Below, piece after piece: positions 16,916 through 26,375 of a DNA stretch of 64,000 nt. The stretch lies in contig JAXEIF010000022.1 in the NCBI GenBank assembly GCA_034120015.1, positions 11,156-75,155 on the forward strand, in the 5' to 3' direction. Numbering within the stretch: position 1 is the first letter of the stretch; each line of letters opens with the position of its first letter. Below the pieces are notes generated by a model, which saw nothing but the letters and a program-made list of their open reading frames with translations, did not search any database and was not told the origin of the DNA. This DNA is from CALXOJ01 sp034120015 (GTDB lineage Bacteria > Spirochaetota > Spirochaetia > JAFGXN01). Position numbers and translations under genes: made by a program.

Positions 16916-18627
16916 TCCTTATACTCCTGTGACTCGACAATTTCCCTGTATACTTCACAGGAACGGATTAAATCATCATGAGATCCGATGCCGGCCGGTT
17001 TTCCGTTATCGAGAACCAGAATCACATCGGCATGGCGGACCATTTTGGCCCGCTGAGAAATGATAATCACCGTCTGTTCCGCCCGGCGCTTTTCAATCTC
17101 ATCATACACTCCGGCGGCCGTTACCGCATCCAAAGCACTGAAAGCATCATCGAGAATCAGAACCGGCGCCGGCTTGAGAAACGCCCGCGCTATCGTCAGC
17201 CGCTGCCGCTGCCCTCCGGAAAAATTCATACCGTTCCGTTCGACGGGCGAATCATAGCCGTCGGGCAGCGCCTCGATAAAATCGGCCGCATAAGCCGCCC
17301 TGCAGGCGGCTTTTATTTGCGAATCGGTTGCTTCCGGGTTGCCCCACCTCAGGTTTTCGGCCACTGTTCCGGAGAAGAGAGTTTTTTGTTGCGGGACCGG
17401 AGCAAAAAAACGGCGAACCGTTGCCGGCGGCAGTGTACGGATGTCGATTCCGTGAATCAGGATTCTGCCGTCGCTGACATCGTTAAAACGCTGCAACAGA
17501 GCCGCCAAAGTCGATTTCCCGCTGCCTGTACCGCCGATAATGCCGATCAGATTTCCTTTAAAAATTTTCAGAGAGATTTTTTCGAGAGCCGGTGCCGTTT
17601 CCGGGGAGTAACGAAACGATATGTCTTCGATTTCCAAAATCGGACATTCCGCTTTCGGCTGAGGCAGCGGAACAGCCGGATCTTCGGATATTCCCGGTTT
17701 ATATTCCAAAATTTCCCGGACGCGGGTCGTTGCGGCTGCCGTTTTTGAAAACAGTACTGCCAAATTGGAAACCACAATAAAAGCATTTAAAATCATTATC
17801 AGATAATTGACGAGAGCGACAATTTCGCCTCTGGTCATGTTGCCCCGATGGACCTGCCATCCGCCCAGACCGATAACTCCGATGATTCCGATGTTGAGTA
17901 AAAAAGATGTTGTCGGACCCGTCAGACCCGTCAGAAAACCGGTAACCGATGCCCATCGGGAGTGAGCTTCGGTTTCTGCCCGGAACGCATCCGTTTCGCG
18001 TTTCTCGGCGGTAAAGGCTCGAATCACCCTGACTCCGGACAAATTCTGCCGCAGACGTACCGTCAGATTATCCAGGCATTCCTGTGTCTTGCGGGCCGGT
18101 GTTACCGATTTCATAATAATGACGGCAATAATGATGCCCGTCAGCAGAATCAGGACTATAAATAAAAGCGACAGTTTCGGATTCAGAACGGCAGCCATGA
18201 CAATGCCGCCGATACACAGAAACGGCGCGCGGATCAGCAGACGAATCACCATGGCGGCACCCGACTGAATCTGTCCCGTGTCGACGATAATCCGGTTTAT
18301 CAGTGAAGCTGTCGTTATATTTTGTGTATCGCGGGAAGAAAAAGTCATAACTTTTTCGAACAAAGCGTTTCGTAAATCGGTTCCCAGTCCCTGAGACGCC
18401 CGCGAGGCGTAAAACTGGCAGACAATGGCCGCTCCCCAGCCGGTGACCGCAGAGATCAGCATCAGAATTCCCCATCGGATAATTTCGTGACGGCAACCGG
18501 GAATAATTCCGCGGTCGATAATCAGCGCCGTCATCGTCGGCAGCATCAGTTCGAGAACGGCTTCCGTCAGTTTAAAAAACGGTCCGAGAATAAATTCCTT
18601 TTTATAGGGAAGCAAAAAACGAAACAT
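16912..18627 (-). CDS. ABC exporter half-transporter, degenerate ATPase half
   Basis: The partner of the downstream exporter gene, also 571 residues with membrane domain then ATPase domain. Walker A (GGTGSGKST) and signature (FSGGQRQ) are intact, but the residue after Walker B is Asp (VLILDDAFS) and the switch His is replaced by Gln (SQRAKM). Together with the altered LSQGQ of the partner this predicts one non-hydrolysing ATP site, as known for heterodimeric exporters. It is the first gene of the operon. A promoter with TTGAAA, 17 bases and TATAAA ends 6 bases before the ATG, and no ribosome binding site is visible. Confidence 0.9.
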   Translation of the reverse strand: MFRFLLPYKKEFILGPFFKLTEAVLELMLPTMTALIIDRGIIPGCRHEIIRWGILMLISAVTGWGAAIVCQFYASRASQGLGTDLRNALFEKVMTFSSRDTQNITTASLINRIIVDTGQIQSGAAMVIRLLIRAPFLCIGGIVMAAVLNPKLSLLFIVLILLTGIIIAVIIMKSVTPARKTQECLDNLTVRLRQNLSGVRVIRAFTAEKRETDAFRAETEAHSRWASVTGFLTGLTGPTTSFLLNIGIIGVIGLGGWQVHRGNMTRGEIVALVNYLIMILNAFIVVSNLAVLFSKTAAATTRVREILEYKPGISEDPAVPLPQPKAECPILEIEDISFRYSPETAPALEKISLKIFKGNLIGIIGGTGSGKSTLAALLQRFNDVSDGRILIHGIDIRTLPPATVRRFFAPVPQQKTLFSGTVAENLRWGNPEATDSQIKAACRAAYAADFIEALPDGYDSPVERNGMNFSGGQRQRLTIARAFLKPAPVLILDDAFSALDAVTAAGVYDEIEKRRAEQTVIIISQRAKMVRHADVILVLDNGKPAGIGSHDDLIRSCEVYREIVESQEYKE

Positions 18628-18633
18628 CTTTTT

Positions 18634-18662
18634 TTTATAAATCGTAAGCAGAGAAATTTCAA
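18634..18662 (-). promoter_or_regulatory. promoter abutting the ABC exporter operon (leaderless type)
   Basis: Minus strand TTGAAA (18662-18657), exactly 17 bases, TATAAA (18639-18634), 6 bases (AAAAAG), then ATG at 18627. Confidence 0.65.
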
Positions 18663-18813
18663 TCCGAAACAGAGAAATGTTCCCGAAATATTTTTATAGA
18701 GAGATAATAATACGGCATATAAATATATTATAAAGACTGTTACAAATATATTGTAAATTAATAATGATTCAGATATAATAAAATTATATTGATTATAAAA
18801 ACAGGGATCAATT

Positions 18814-20007
18814 ATGAAAACTTTTATCCATGTTATTTTTTTGGCAGCCGTATTGGCGGTTTCGTGTAAAGAACCGGCCGAAGTGCGTTTTGATCCGAAT
18901 AGTGGAGAAGGAAAGATGAATTCGATTGTCTGCTCGGTCGGGGATACCGTGAAGATTCCGAAAAACGAATTTTCAAAAGAGGGATTTGTCTTTGCGGAAT
19001 GGAATACGAAAAAGGACGGCAGCGGAATCAGTGTGAAAGATCAGTCTTCGATTCGGGTAACGCAACCGCTGACAATTCTTTATGCCCGGTGGACGGATGT
19101 CCGGGAAATTTCCGTCAGCGATTTGAAGGCCGATGTTGCGACACCGGAATCGGTTCTTTTGACATGGACGCTCTCGGGTATGCCTTCTGCCGATTATCGG
19201 GTTATTTATAAAACGGGGGAGAGCGAAACAGCTGTTGATTTAGCGGCGGCGGGATTCGAAACTCCGGAGAAAGGTGTTCGGATTAACGGACTGACGGCCG
19301 GAACAGAGTATACGTTTACGGTGACCGCCGTCTTTGATACGCTCGAGGGGACCGGTTCGGTCAGCGCCTTTCCGGTACCGCAGCCGGCTTCCGATTTGAA
19401 GGCGGTGATTAACGATACTCCGGGGGAAGTCGTTCTTTCCTGGTCGTCCTCGACAACCGAAGACGTGACGTATAAAATTTGTTACGGGAAAACGGCGGCC
19501 GATACGGTTTACGACGGGCCGGTTTCCGGAAATACGTTGACGCTGACAGGATTGGATTGTGGCAGTGAATACCGGTTTGCGGTGCGCGCGGTGAAAGAGG
19601 GAATCGAAGGCCCTGCCGCGGAAGCAACTGCCGCAACGAAAAAGCTGCTGCAGACAAACGGATTTAATAAGGAGTATAATTCGGTTGTCGAACTTAAGTT
19701 TTCCGAAGTTGTGAATTTCGAAGCGGATACAGTTGTTTCGGCAAGAATGTATATTACATTTGATAATTCTTCCGACACACCCGTTGATATAACGGCAGAT
19801 TTCGGCATAACGGATCATGTGGTTGATAATTCTTATACAACGTTCGTAGATCCCGATTCGGGAGAGTCTATCGGCGGAGATTTTCTTCTGATGATTTACG
19901 GGGGTTCGGGTACCTTATCCGGCAACTGCACGTTCAGACTGGAATTCAAAGACAGCAATTATTACGATTCGGTCTGCGAATGGACAGTACCGATTTCTGC
20001 ACCGTAA
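18814..20007 (+). CDS. InlB-repeat/FN3 lipoprotein 1
   Basis: The product is 397 residues: lipoprotein signal (AVLAVSC, Cys at residue 19), one InlB B-type beta-grasp repeat (about 25-92, with FDPNSGEGKM, WNTKKDGSG and LYARW), then two FN3-like domains (about 95-190 and 192-276, each with a G-L/T-E-Y/Y-R-F strand such as LTAGTEYTFTV), and a C-terminal domain of about 120 residues that is shorter than and different from that of the downstream paralogues. InlB repeats occur in surface proteins of Listeria and in many gut bacteria, and are often linked to host or glycan contact. It lies in an AT-rich intergenic region divergent from the ABC exporter and ends in a terminator. Function is unproven. 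Confidence 0.85.
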   Translation: MKTFIHVIFLAAVLAVSCKEPAEVRFDPNSGEGKMNSIVCSVGDTVKIPKNEFSKEGFVFAEWNTKKDGSGISVKDQSSIRVTQPLTILYARWTDVREISVSDLKADVATPESVLLTWTLSGMPSADYRVIYKTGESETAVDLAAAGFETPEKGVRINGLTAGTEYTFTVTAVFDTLEGTGSVSAFPVPQPASDLKAVINDTPGEVVLSWSSSTTEDVTYKICYGKTAADTVYDGPVSGNTLTLTGLDCGSEYRFAVRAVKEGIEGPAAEATAATKKLLQTNGFNKEYNSVVELKFSEVVNFEADTVVSARMYITFDNSSDTPVDITADFGITDHVVDNSYTTFVDPDSGESIGGDFLLMIYGGSGTLSGNCTFRLEFKDSNYYDSVCEWTVPISAP

Positions 20008-20023
20008 GATAACGGTGATTTGC

Positions 20024-20056
20024 GGACCCGGCTCCGTTCGGGGCTGGCTTTTTTGG
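20024..20056 (+). terminator. rho-independent terminator after lipoprotein 1
   Basis: CCGGCTCC pairs with GGGGCTGG (two wobble pairs) around a GTTC loop, followed by a T6 run. Confidence 0.7.
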
Positions 20057-20066
20057 GAAAACGGTG

Positions 20067-20072
20067 TATAAT
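20067..20072 (+). promoter_or_regulatory. -10 box abutting the PHP phosphatase start (leaderless type)
   Basis: Perfect TATAAT at 20067-20072, 6 bases before ATG 20079, with no ribosome binding site. The -35 is weak (CTGGCT at 20044). The preceding terminator lies immediately upstream, confirming a separate transcript. Confidence 0.55.
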
Positions 20073-20078
20073 TCTGTT

Positions 20079-20891
20079 ATGAGATTCTCCACGCTTCACT
20101 GTCATACCGTTTATTCCGACGGGAAAAATACAATCGACGAAATGGTTCGGGCAGCCATCGGGAAAAATTTCGGAACAATCGGGTTTTCCGATCACGGACC
20201 GATTACCGTTCCCTGCAGCTGTAACATGAAAGCCGAAGATTTTTCTTCTTACCGAAAAGAAATACGGGAAGCGGCCGAACGGTACTGTTCGCAAATAAAT
20301 GTTCGTTTCGGACTGGAATGCGACTGGCTGAAAGGATGCCAGCCGATTGCTTTTTACGACGCTTTTCCGACCGATTACCGCATCGGCAGTGTTCATTTTA
20401 TCCGATGCGGAGAGGAGTTTGTTCCGATTGACAAGAGTCGGGAGCTGCAGCTCGAAATTATCGAACGATATTACAACGGAGACCGCTATGCCATGGTTCT
20501 CGATTATTACAGCCATGTCGAAGAGATGACGGCGGCCGGCGGATTTGATATTCTCGGCCATATCGATTTGGTTTGTAAATTCAACGAAAACAACGCACTC
20601 TTCGATGAAGAATCGGATCTGTTTGAAAAACCGGTTTCCCGTATTTTGGAAGCCGCCGCCGATAACCGGATTGCGGTCGAAATCAATACCGGGGCTATCG
20701 GCCGCGGCTACCGTTCGCGGCCTTACCCTTCACCGCGGATTTTGCGTTTGTGCGCCGCGCACCGCCTGCCGATATACCTCAATTCCGATGCTCACACGAC
20801 AGCCTCGTTGGATGCCGGATATGCCGATGTGGTGCGTTATCTGAAGGAGAACGGTTGTCCGGAAGACATAGTAACCGATATCCTTTTTTAA
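20079..20891 (+). CDS. PHP-domain phosphatase, histidinol-phosphatase family
   Basis: A 270-residue metal-dependent phosphoesterase. PHP motifs are in order: LHCHTVYSDG (residues 5-14), FSDHGP, FGLECDW, GSVHFI, ILGHIDLVCKF and the C-terminal LNSDAHTT. This set matches the HisJ/HisK-type histidinol-phosphatases that hydrolyse L-histidinol phosphate, but no other histidine genes are nearby, so a role on another phosphate ester is possible. An upstream in-frame GTG (20064) overlaps the -10 box and is rejected. The gene interrupts the lipoprotein array and appears to have its own leaderless promoter. Confidence 0.85.
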   Translation: MRFSTLHCHTVYSDGKNTIDEMVRAAIGKNFGTIGFSDHGPITVPCSCNMKAEDFSSYRKEIREAAERYCSQINVRFGLECDWLKGCQPIAFYDAFPTDYRIGSVHFIRCGEEFVPIDKSRELQLEIIERYYNGDRYAMVLDYYSHVEEMTAAGGFDILGHIDLVCKFNENNALFDEESDLFEKPVSRILEAAADNRIAVEINTGAIGRGYRSRPYPSPRILRLCAAHRLPIYLNSDAHTTASLDAGYADVVRYLKENGCPEDIVTDILF

Positions 20892-21008
20892 TTGGCGACG
20901 ATATGAATTCTGACCGGCCGGCAAAAAGTAACTGTGTTTTGACGGCGGATAGTCCGATTAAAATATTTGAATTTTGTAAATATTTCCGTGAAATTTAGCG
21001 AAAAATTG

Positions 21009-21036
21009 TTGACTTTCCTGGAAAAACGCCGATACT
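21009..21036 (+). promoter_or_regulatory. candidate promoter of the pseudogene lipoprotein
   Basis: TTGACT (21009-21014), 16 bases, GATACT (21031-21036). A second -10-like TATAAT is at 21077-21082. The rest of the 20892-21105 gap shows no gene or RNA that I can recognise. Confidence 0.4.
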
Positions 21037-21105
21037 GTTTTTGCAGAAAGTGAAAAATTCGATTTTGTATTAAAATTATAATATGTCAGATTTTAAGGGT
21101 GGTGT

Positions 21106-22685
21106 ATGAAAAAATTTGTTTTATTTTCATTTTTTATTTTATTGGCAGGCTGTCAGGAAAGCAAAACCGTTAACGTCAAATTCGACAGTAACGGCGGTAA
21201 CGGCGTCATGTAGGAATGTGTTGTTGAGGCCGGAAAAGAAATGACATTACCGGAAAATGCTTTCAGCCGTGAGGATTACACATTTAACAGCTGGAACAGC
21301 GAAAAAAACGGTAGTGGAAAAATCTACGCTGATAAGGAAAAAATAACACCGCTTGAAGATTTGACGCTCTATGCTCAATGGACTCTTGTAAAAGTCGGAT
21401 CGGTTTCCGATTTGCATGCGATTGCCGGCGACGGTGAAGTCACGTTGACATGGACGGCGCCCGAAGGTAGTTGGGATAAAATTGTGATTTCCGCCGAGGG
21501 TTTGGACAATTATTCAATCGAAGTGACGGACAAAACAGTCGCATCTAAGAGGATTGCCGGATTAACCAATTATTCTCCATATTCGTTTACCGTAATTGTA
21601 TATTGCGGTTCGATCGCCGGTGAGCCGGTAACGGTGACGGCAACACCGGAAGCCGTATTACAGAGTGTTGCTTTAACTGTACCGGACGGCATTGGCAATA
21701 CATCGGTAGCAGTTATTGAAACGCTTTCGCCGGCAAACGCTTATGTGAAGGATGTAACGGTTACGGCGAACGAAACAGCAGGTTTCATTTATGATCGTGG
21801 GAAAGGGCTTTTACGGTTACCTTCAAACAGCTTGCAGACACCTGTAAATTATACTTTGACATTCACTTATATAATAAAAAATGACGATACGAAAGCATTC
21901 GATGTACAAATAACTGTTTATCCGGACAATTTTATTTATCGGAATGAAAAACTTTATCAGCCGGTTTCGGTCTATTCCGATTTCAGCAATACAAATACAG
22001 AGATTACGGTTAATAATGCTCCTGTCGAAGAGGGGGCGGTAACCCGCTCTGAAACGGGAATAGGTTTTAAGGTCAATGTCCTGCCGGACGACAGTACCTC
22101 ACATGCGTTAAAAACGTCCGTTATATTTAATAATGTAACGGGAGCCGGGGCAGAGACGACTCTCGGCTGGCTGATGGAAATGTCTGTGGTTTACAGTGAT
22201 GTAACAAATATCAGAGGCATTTTACAGTTCGATTCGGGGACTCCCGGCGATCCGCCCTTTTTTTATCTGTTGCGCAATACTTACTACGGTGCGGTCGGTG
22301 CAGGAACAGCCTTTCGGGTCGGAAAATACAGTAAACTGGGAAACAATCATAGCGAATCTCCGCTGAAGCATAACTTGAAGAATGGAACTCCGATGCTTCT
22401 CGGTTATTTGTTTGACGGCGTCGGAAGGGCTGAGGCCACCGAAACGGACAATTCCGTTACTTTTTTCGTGACGGGAACATGATTGCCCTGCCGCTGAACA
22501 GCAGTACGCAAAATGATACCGAAAGCGGAAATCCGGCTCAAATCATTACAGCACCGACACTTGGTAATACATTTACTTTAACGGTTTCCAGAGACGGTAA
22601 GTCGGGAGAATCTGTAATTGACAACGGTATATTGACGATTCAAAAAGTCGTTTTTTATAAACCGTATCTATCGGCAACCGAATAA
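21106..22685 (+). pseudogene. InlB-repeat lipoprotein 2, broken by an amber stop and a frameshift
   Basis: An ATG at 21106 (GGGTGG upstream) starts a lipoprotein signal (FILLAGC) and the first half of an InlB repeat, FDSNGGNGVM. Codon 36 is then TAG (21211-21213), where paralogues read Lys (GTMKDMV). The frame reopens at once with the rest of the repeat and an FN3-like domain, up to a TGA at 22480-22482. The last 70 residues are in another frame (to 22685). Joining them needs one extra T in the T6 run at 22461-22466, giving TFFRDGNMIALPLN, which aligns with SFYQNGILIKALND of the paralogue at 24660. TAG is a normal stop elsewhere here (galU), so recoding is unlikely. Two lesions argue for a true pseudogene. 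Confidence 0.85.
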
Positions 22686-22693
22686 AGATTCCG

Positions 22694-22714
22694 CAGCCTA
22701 AGCCGGCTGTTTTA
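22694..22714 (+). terminator. weak terminator after the pseudogene
   Basis: CAGCC and GGCTG form a 5-bp stem at 22694-22709 with a 6-base loop, followed by TTTTA. Confidence 0.4.
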
Positions 22715-22886
22715 ATCCGATAGTTTTTTATCCGCCGGCTGAATACGAAATTGACAGAAATAAAAAAAAATTCTTGTTTTTTTGGTGAAATCATCGGAGA
22801 ATAAACAGGAAGGTTTTTAAAACAGGATTATTTATAACGATTAAAAATAAATATGATTTTCATAAATTACAGAAAAGGAGATTCTT

Positions 22887-24488
22887 ATGAAAAAGAAAAT
22901 GTCGATTTTATTGTTGCTTGGTTTGCTGTTATCCGGTTGTCCGGAAATCGCAACAGTGACAATCCGATTTGACGCCAATGGCGGTCAAGGTACAATGAAA
23001 GACATGGTGGTTGAATGCGGGAAAGAAGTTCTTTTAAGTGCTAATACCTACAAAAATGAACAAAAAGAATTCGTGTCGTGGAATGACATGGAGGACGGCA
23101 CAGGTCTGTCTTATTCCGACAAGGCCAAAATAAAACCTGTTGCCGATATGACATTATACGCTCAATGGGCTTCTGTAGAGCCAAAAGGAAAATTCGGGAT
23201 TGAAAATGATGGTCAGGAAGCATTATTTTATCAAACAAAAAAAAATGTAATTTTACCTTTCTCTTTAACCGGAGGATGGACATGGCCGACGGATCTTTCA
23301 CAGATTAAAATCTCGGTAAAGATGGATGATATGATAGTTGCCGATGAAGCAGTTCTGCTGGACACAGAAAAAAATCAAATTGTCATTAAGAATCAGGGAC
23401 TAACAAAAACCGGGGTAACTTACAATGTTGAGTTTTCCGATAAAGCGGGAAAATACAGCACGTTGAATTTATTGTGGCCGTTAACCGGGGATTTAATTTC
23501 CGAATCGGTAACGATTACTTTTTCCCCGCCACCGATTGAAGGAGCAAAATATATAGAAGGTGAAATCTTAACGGCTAAAATAGAAGGAACAACACAAAAT
23601 TTGCATGTCAGCGCAATTCGATATGGTTCTGCTCCGGAAGAGATTCCTGTTAGTGAAAATCAGACATTTAAGGCACCTGATGCAATGGGAGATCAGAAAT
23701 TAACTCTTATTGTAAAACTGGGTAATGTGATTGTAGAGAAGGAGTTTTTAATTACGGTAGCTTACACGGCTGATTGTCTACGATATTCCGAAAAGGTTTT
23801 TCAGGTGGTAAAATCGTTTAATTTTGTTTCGGAACAAACGAATATAGTGACGGATATTGCTCATAATGATAACGAAAATGATAATACGCCGATACAAAGT
23901 AGTGTAAACGGTTATAGCTTCAGAATGAAACCCAGCGGTTCAAATTGGAAGAAAGTTTTTAAATTAAATAATTTGTCGCAGGAATTTACTTTGATTTCGA
24001 TGAAAGTAAAGTGGAGAAAACTTAAAGGAAATAACAATCCCAATTTTTATATTTTCGGACAACAACATGGAGAAAGTCCTTCCGGGGGAGGAGACGCGTG
24101 GGCGCCTCTTCATGGTTTTCGTTTTTATGAGGCATCTTATAACGCAAATCAATGGCATACGTATTTTATGGATGGAAAGTGGACGCCGGGTAATTCTGGA
24201 TATATTGTTTCAACAGACGGTCTTTTGGAAGCCGGCGTTTATCATACTTTTAAAGTATATGACGACAAAACAAATCGAAGTTTTCAAATAAATGACGAAA
24301 AAATAAAAACAATAACAAGCACAAGTTCGGATTCGTTGTATTCGAAACGGGTTGCGGATGGTGATTTATTGCGTATTGAATTTGGCAATGTGGACGGATA
24401 TACCCAAGGAGAGGCTGACGAACCGGACTACACAATCGAGTATATCAATTTTTATAAGGAAGCAGATGAGGCTTTTTTTCAACAATAA
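22887..24488 (+). CDS. InlB-repeat lipoprotein 3
   Basis: 533 residues: lipoprotein signal (GLLLSGC), one InlB repeat (about 24-92, FDANGGQGTM to LYAQW), a beta domain with the GGWTWP motif (about 100-215) shared with lipoprotein 5, and a C-terminal part of about 300 residues containing LRYSEKVFQVVKSFNF and ending in the common INFY strand. The last 200 residues resemble a concanavalin-like sandwich, with aromatic and Gly/Asn-rich loops (NPNFYIFGQ). It has a good AAAAGGAG site. The gene is visibly more AT-rich than the housekeeping genes. A role in surface binding, perhaps of glycans, is inference. Confidence 0.85.
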   Translation: MKKKMSILLLLGLLLSGCPEIATVTIRFDANGGQGTMKDMVVECGKEVLLSANTYKNEQKEFVSWNDMEDGTGLSYSDKAKIKPVADMTLYAQWASVEPKGKFGIENDGQEALFYQTKKNVILPFSLTGGWTWPTDLSQIKISVKMDDMIVADEAVLLDTEKNQIVIKNQGLTKTGVTYNVEFSDKAGKYSTLNLLWPLTGDLISESVTITFSPPPIEGAKYIEGEILTAKIEGTTQNLHVSAIRYGSAPEEIPVSENQTFKAPDAMGDQKLTLIVKLGNVIVEKEFLITVAYTADCLRYSEKVFQVVKSFNFVSEQTNIVTDIAHNDNENDNTPIQSSVNGYSFRMKPSGSNWKKVFKLNNLSQEFTLISMKVKWRKLKGNNNPNFYIFGQQHGESPSGGGDAWAPLHGFRFYEASYNANQWHTYFMDGKWTPGNSGYIVSTDGLLEAGVYHTFKVYDDKTNRSFQINDEKIKTITSTSSDSLYSKRVADGDLLRIEFGNVDGYTQGEADEPDYTIEYINFYKEADEAFFQQ

Positions 24489-24659
24489 AAGGGATATTAT
24501 CAGATATGCTGCGGTGAAAAATATTAGGATTTATGACAATTGTTTGGAATTTTTGCGGGACAGGAATACTCTAAAAAATTTTTATTTTATGCAGTTATTT
24601 AAAATTTATAAATTTTATGAAAATGACATGTTGAAAATAAATCAAAAAAGGAGGTTTTT

Positions 24660-26240
24660 ATGAAGAGGAAAATGTTGGTTTTTTTATCAGTATTCGGGTT
24701 TCTGATGGCCGGTTGTCCGGAAACGACGTCGACATCGGTAACAATTAAGTTTGATGCCAACGGAGGAAAAGGTTCCATGGAAGAATTGGTGATTCAGAGC
24801 GGTACGGAAGCGGTTCTGACTCAGAACGCTTTTACCCGTGATGGTTTTTCTTTTACGGGTTGGAACGATTCGGCAGACGGCAAGGGAAAGAATTATGCCG
24901 ATAAAGCGAAAGTTAAACCGACAGCGGATATAATACTGTTTGCACAGTGGGAAGCCGAAAAAGCTCTCGAGGTATTTCCGAAGATGCAGATTGTTAACTA
25001 TCTCAATAATCTGTCAGAAAGTATGATCATGCTTTTTTTTCGTGCGGAGGGGCCACTTCCTTCTTCCAATATTCAGGTTCATTTAACAAAGGAAGGACTG
25101 ACAGATAAGTCCATAATTATTGTCCACGAAGCCGGAACGGCGGAAAACGATTACGCAATCGGAATCGGTTATTTGCAGGAAAATGACGCGTTTACACCAT
25201 ACGGAGAGTGGAGAGTACGTTTGGAACATCCGGATTATCAACCGATGGTAAATGAGCTGGTTTGGAATGTTCCCGAACCGACTCCCCCCGCAGCTTTAAC
25301 CGGCCTGAAGGCAACACCGGGAGACGGGGAGGTTGTCCTGTCGTGGAGTCCGACCGGTGATCGGGTTACTCATTTGAAATTAACAATTACGCCGACAGGC
25401 GGTTCTATGATGATTGCGGAAACCGATATTCTGTCCGATACAACAGCGATAAAATTACAGGATTTGATAAACGGAACGGAATATACATTTTCGGTTTTGC
25501 CCGTCAATGACGGCGCGTTTGATGAAAACAATGCAACGAGTGTAACAGTCACTTTGCCGAAAATTCCTCAGATTATTATGCGGGGAGAAAAGGGTCTGGT
25601 GCTTGTTAAAGCATTCGATTTTGATAACGAAACTGATAATGCAAGTATCAAGAGCGGTATTTCCAAATCTGCAGCGGATGTAACTTTAGATAGTTCGATT
25701 TCTTTTTCCGTCGCTGACGGAGGCTTTCTTAATTATACCTTAAATCAATCCGCAAATCGGATCAATGGGAATGTTTGCTATCCGCTTTTGATCAGTGAAT
25801 CGCAGAATGATTCCGGTATTATTTATGCCGAAATTTCGTATAAGGTCGATTCCGTCTTATCGATATCCGGTGTCGGGCTCGGTTCGACAGAGACAGATAA
25901 CGCCGGACGCGGATGGAAAACGATGTTTCTATATTCTTCTTCGGATACATCAAAAGGTGATTGGCAGGTGAGAAATAATAACCAAAATATTGGCTATCCT
26001 GAGACGCCGAATGTCAATCAATATATTAACATAGGTATCGATTTTTCGGATGCGGCAAATAAAAGCTTTTATCAGAATGGAATCCTGATAAAAGCTTTGA
26101 ACGACGGGCAGGGGGATGTCTTAAGAGGCCTCAATAAATACTGGTTGTTTTTTAATAATGAAAGAGCCGTAACGAACCGAACGACGCTCGTGATTGATTA
26201 CATAGCCTTTTATCAATTGGCGGACGACGCCAGTTATTAA
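24660..26240 (+). CDS. InlB-repeat lipoprotein 4
   Basis: 526 residues: signal peptide with lipobox LMAGC, one InlB repeat (about 26-95), a beta domain (about 100-200, NEYGEWRV-like strands), an FN3 domain (about 205-300, GLKATPGDGEVVLSW and NGTEYTFSVLP), then the shared C-terminal sandwich opening with KGLVLVKAFDFDNET and ending with YIAFYQ. It has AAAAAAGGAGG five bases before the ATG. The 171-base gap upstream contains AT-rich sequence and this site, and I see nothing else in it. The signal and repeat DNA nearly match lipoprotein 5. A terminator follows. Confidence 0.85.
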   Translation: MKRKMLVFLSVFGFLMAGCPETTSTSVTIKFDANGGKGSMEELVIQSGTEAVLTQNAFTRDGFSFTGWNDSADGKGKNYADKAKVKPTADIILFAQWEAEKALEVFPKMQIVNYLNNLSESMIMLFFRAEGPLPSSNIQVHLTKEGLTDKSIIIVHEAGTAENDYAIGIGYLQENDAFTPYGEWRVRLEHPDYQPMVNELVWNVPEPTPPAALTGLKATPGDGEVVLSWSPTGDRVTHLKLTITPTGGSMMIAETDILSDTTAIKLQDLINGTEYTFSVLPVNDGAFDENNATSVTVTLPKIPQIIMRGEKGLVLVKAFDFDNETDNASIKSGISKSAADVTLDSSISFSVADGGFLNYTLNQSANRINGNVCYPLLISESQNDSGIIYAEISYKVDSVLSISGVGLGSTETDNAGRGWKTMFLYSSSDTSKGDWQVRNNNQNIGYPETPNVNQYINIGIDFSDAANKSFYQNGILIKALNDGQGDVLRGLNKYWLFFNNERAVTNRTTLVIDYIAFYQLADDASY

Positions 26241-26251
26241 TCGGCAGAACG

Positions 26252-26284
26252 GCGGATTTTTGTCGAGGCAGAAATCCGCTTTTT
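26252..26284 (+). terminator. terminator after lipoprotein 4
   Basis: GCGGATTT (26252-26259) pairs with AAATCCGC (26272-26279), followed by TTTTT. Confidence 0.8.
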
Positions 26285-26301
26285 AAAAACACTATTATTT
26301 T

Positions 26302-26351
26302 TATAATATTTAAAATTTAAAGAATTCTGCAGATGAAAAGCATCTGTAGAA
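26302..26351 (+). promoter_or_regulatory. -10 box and 5'-leader hairpin of lipoprotein 5
   Basis: TATAAT at 26302-26307 should start a leader of about 60 bases. Within it TTCTGCAGATG (26325-26335) and CATCTGTAGAA (26341-26351) form an 11-bp hairpin (one G-U pair, AAAAG loop) with no U-run after it, so it is not a terminator. The AAAAAGGAG site and ATG 26376 follow. It may stabilise or regulate the mRNA. Confidence 0.5.
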
Positions 26352-26375
26352 AATAAATTAAAAAGGAGATTTTTT

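Noticed and set aside
20903..20998. 31-codon small gene after the PHP phosphatase
   Set aside because: No ribosome binding site or recognisable product; it is the tail of a shadow frame.
21211..21213. TAG read as a sense codon (recoded amber)
   Set aside because: TAG ends galU and the outer-membrane protein gene normally, and the same lipoprotein gene also has a frameshift, so decay is simpler.
24352..24663. 103-codon frame across the end of lipoprotein 3 and the gap
   Set aside because: Out of frame with the lipoprotein, no start signal, low-complexity tail in an AT-rich gap.
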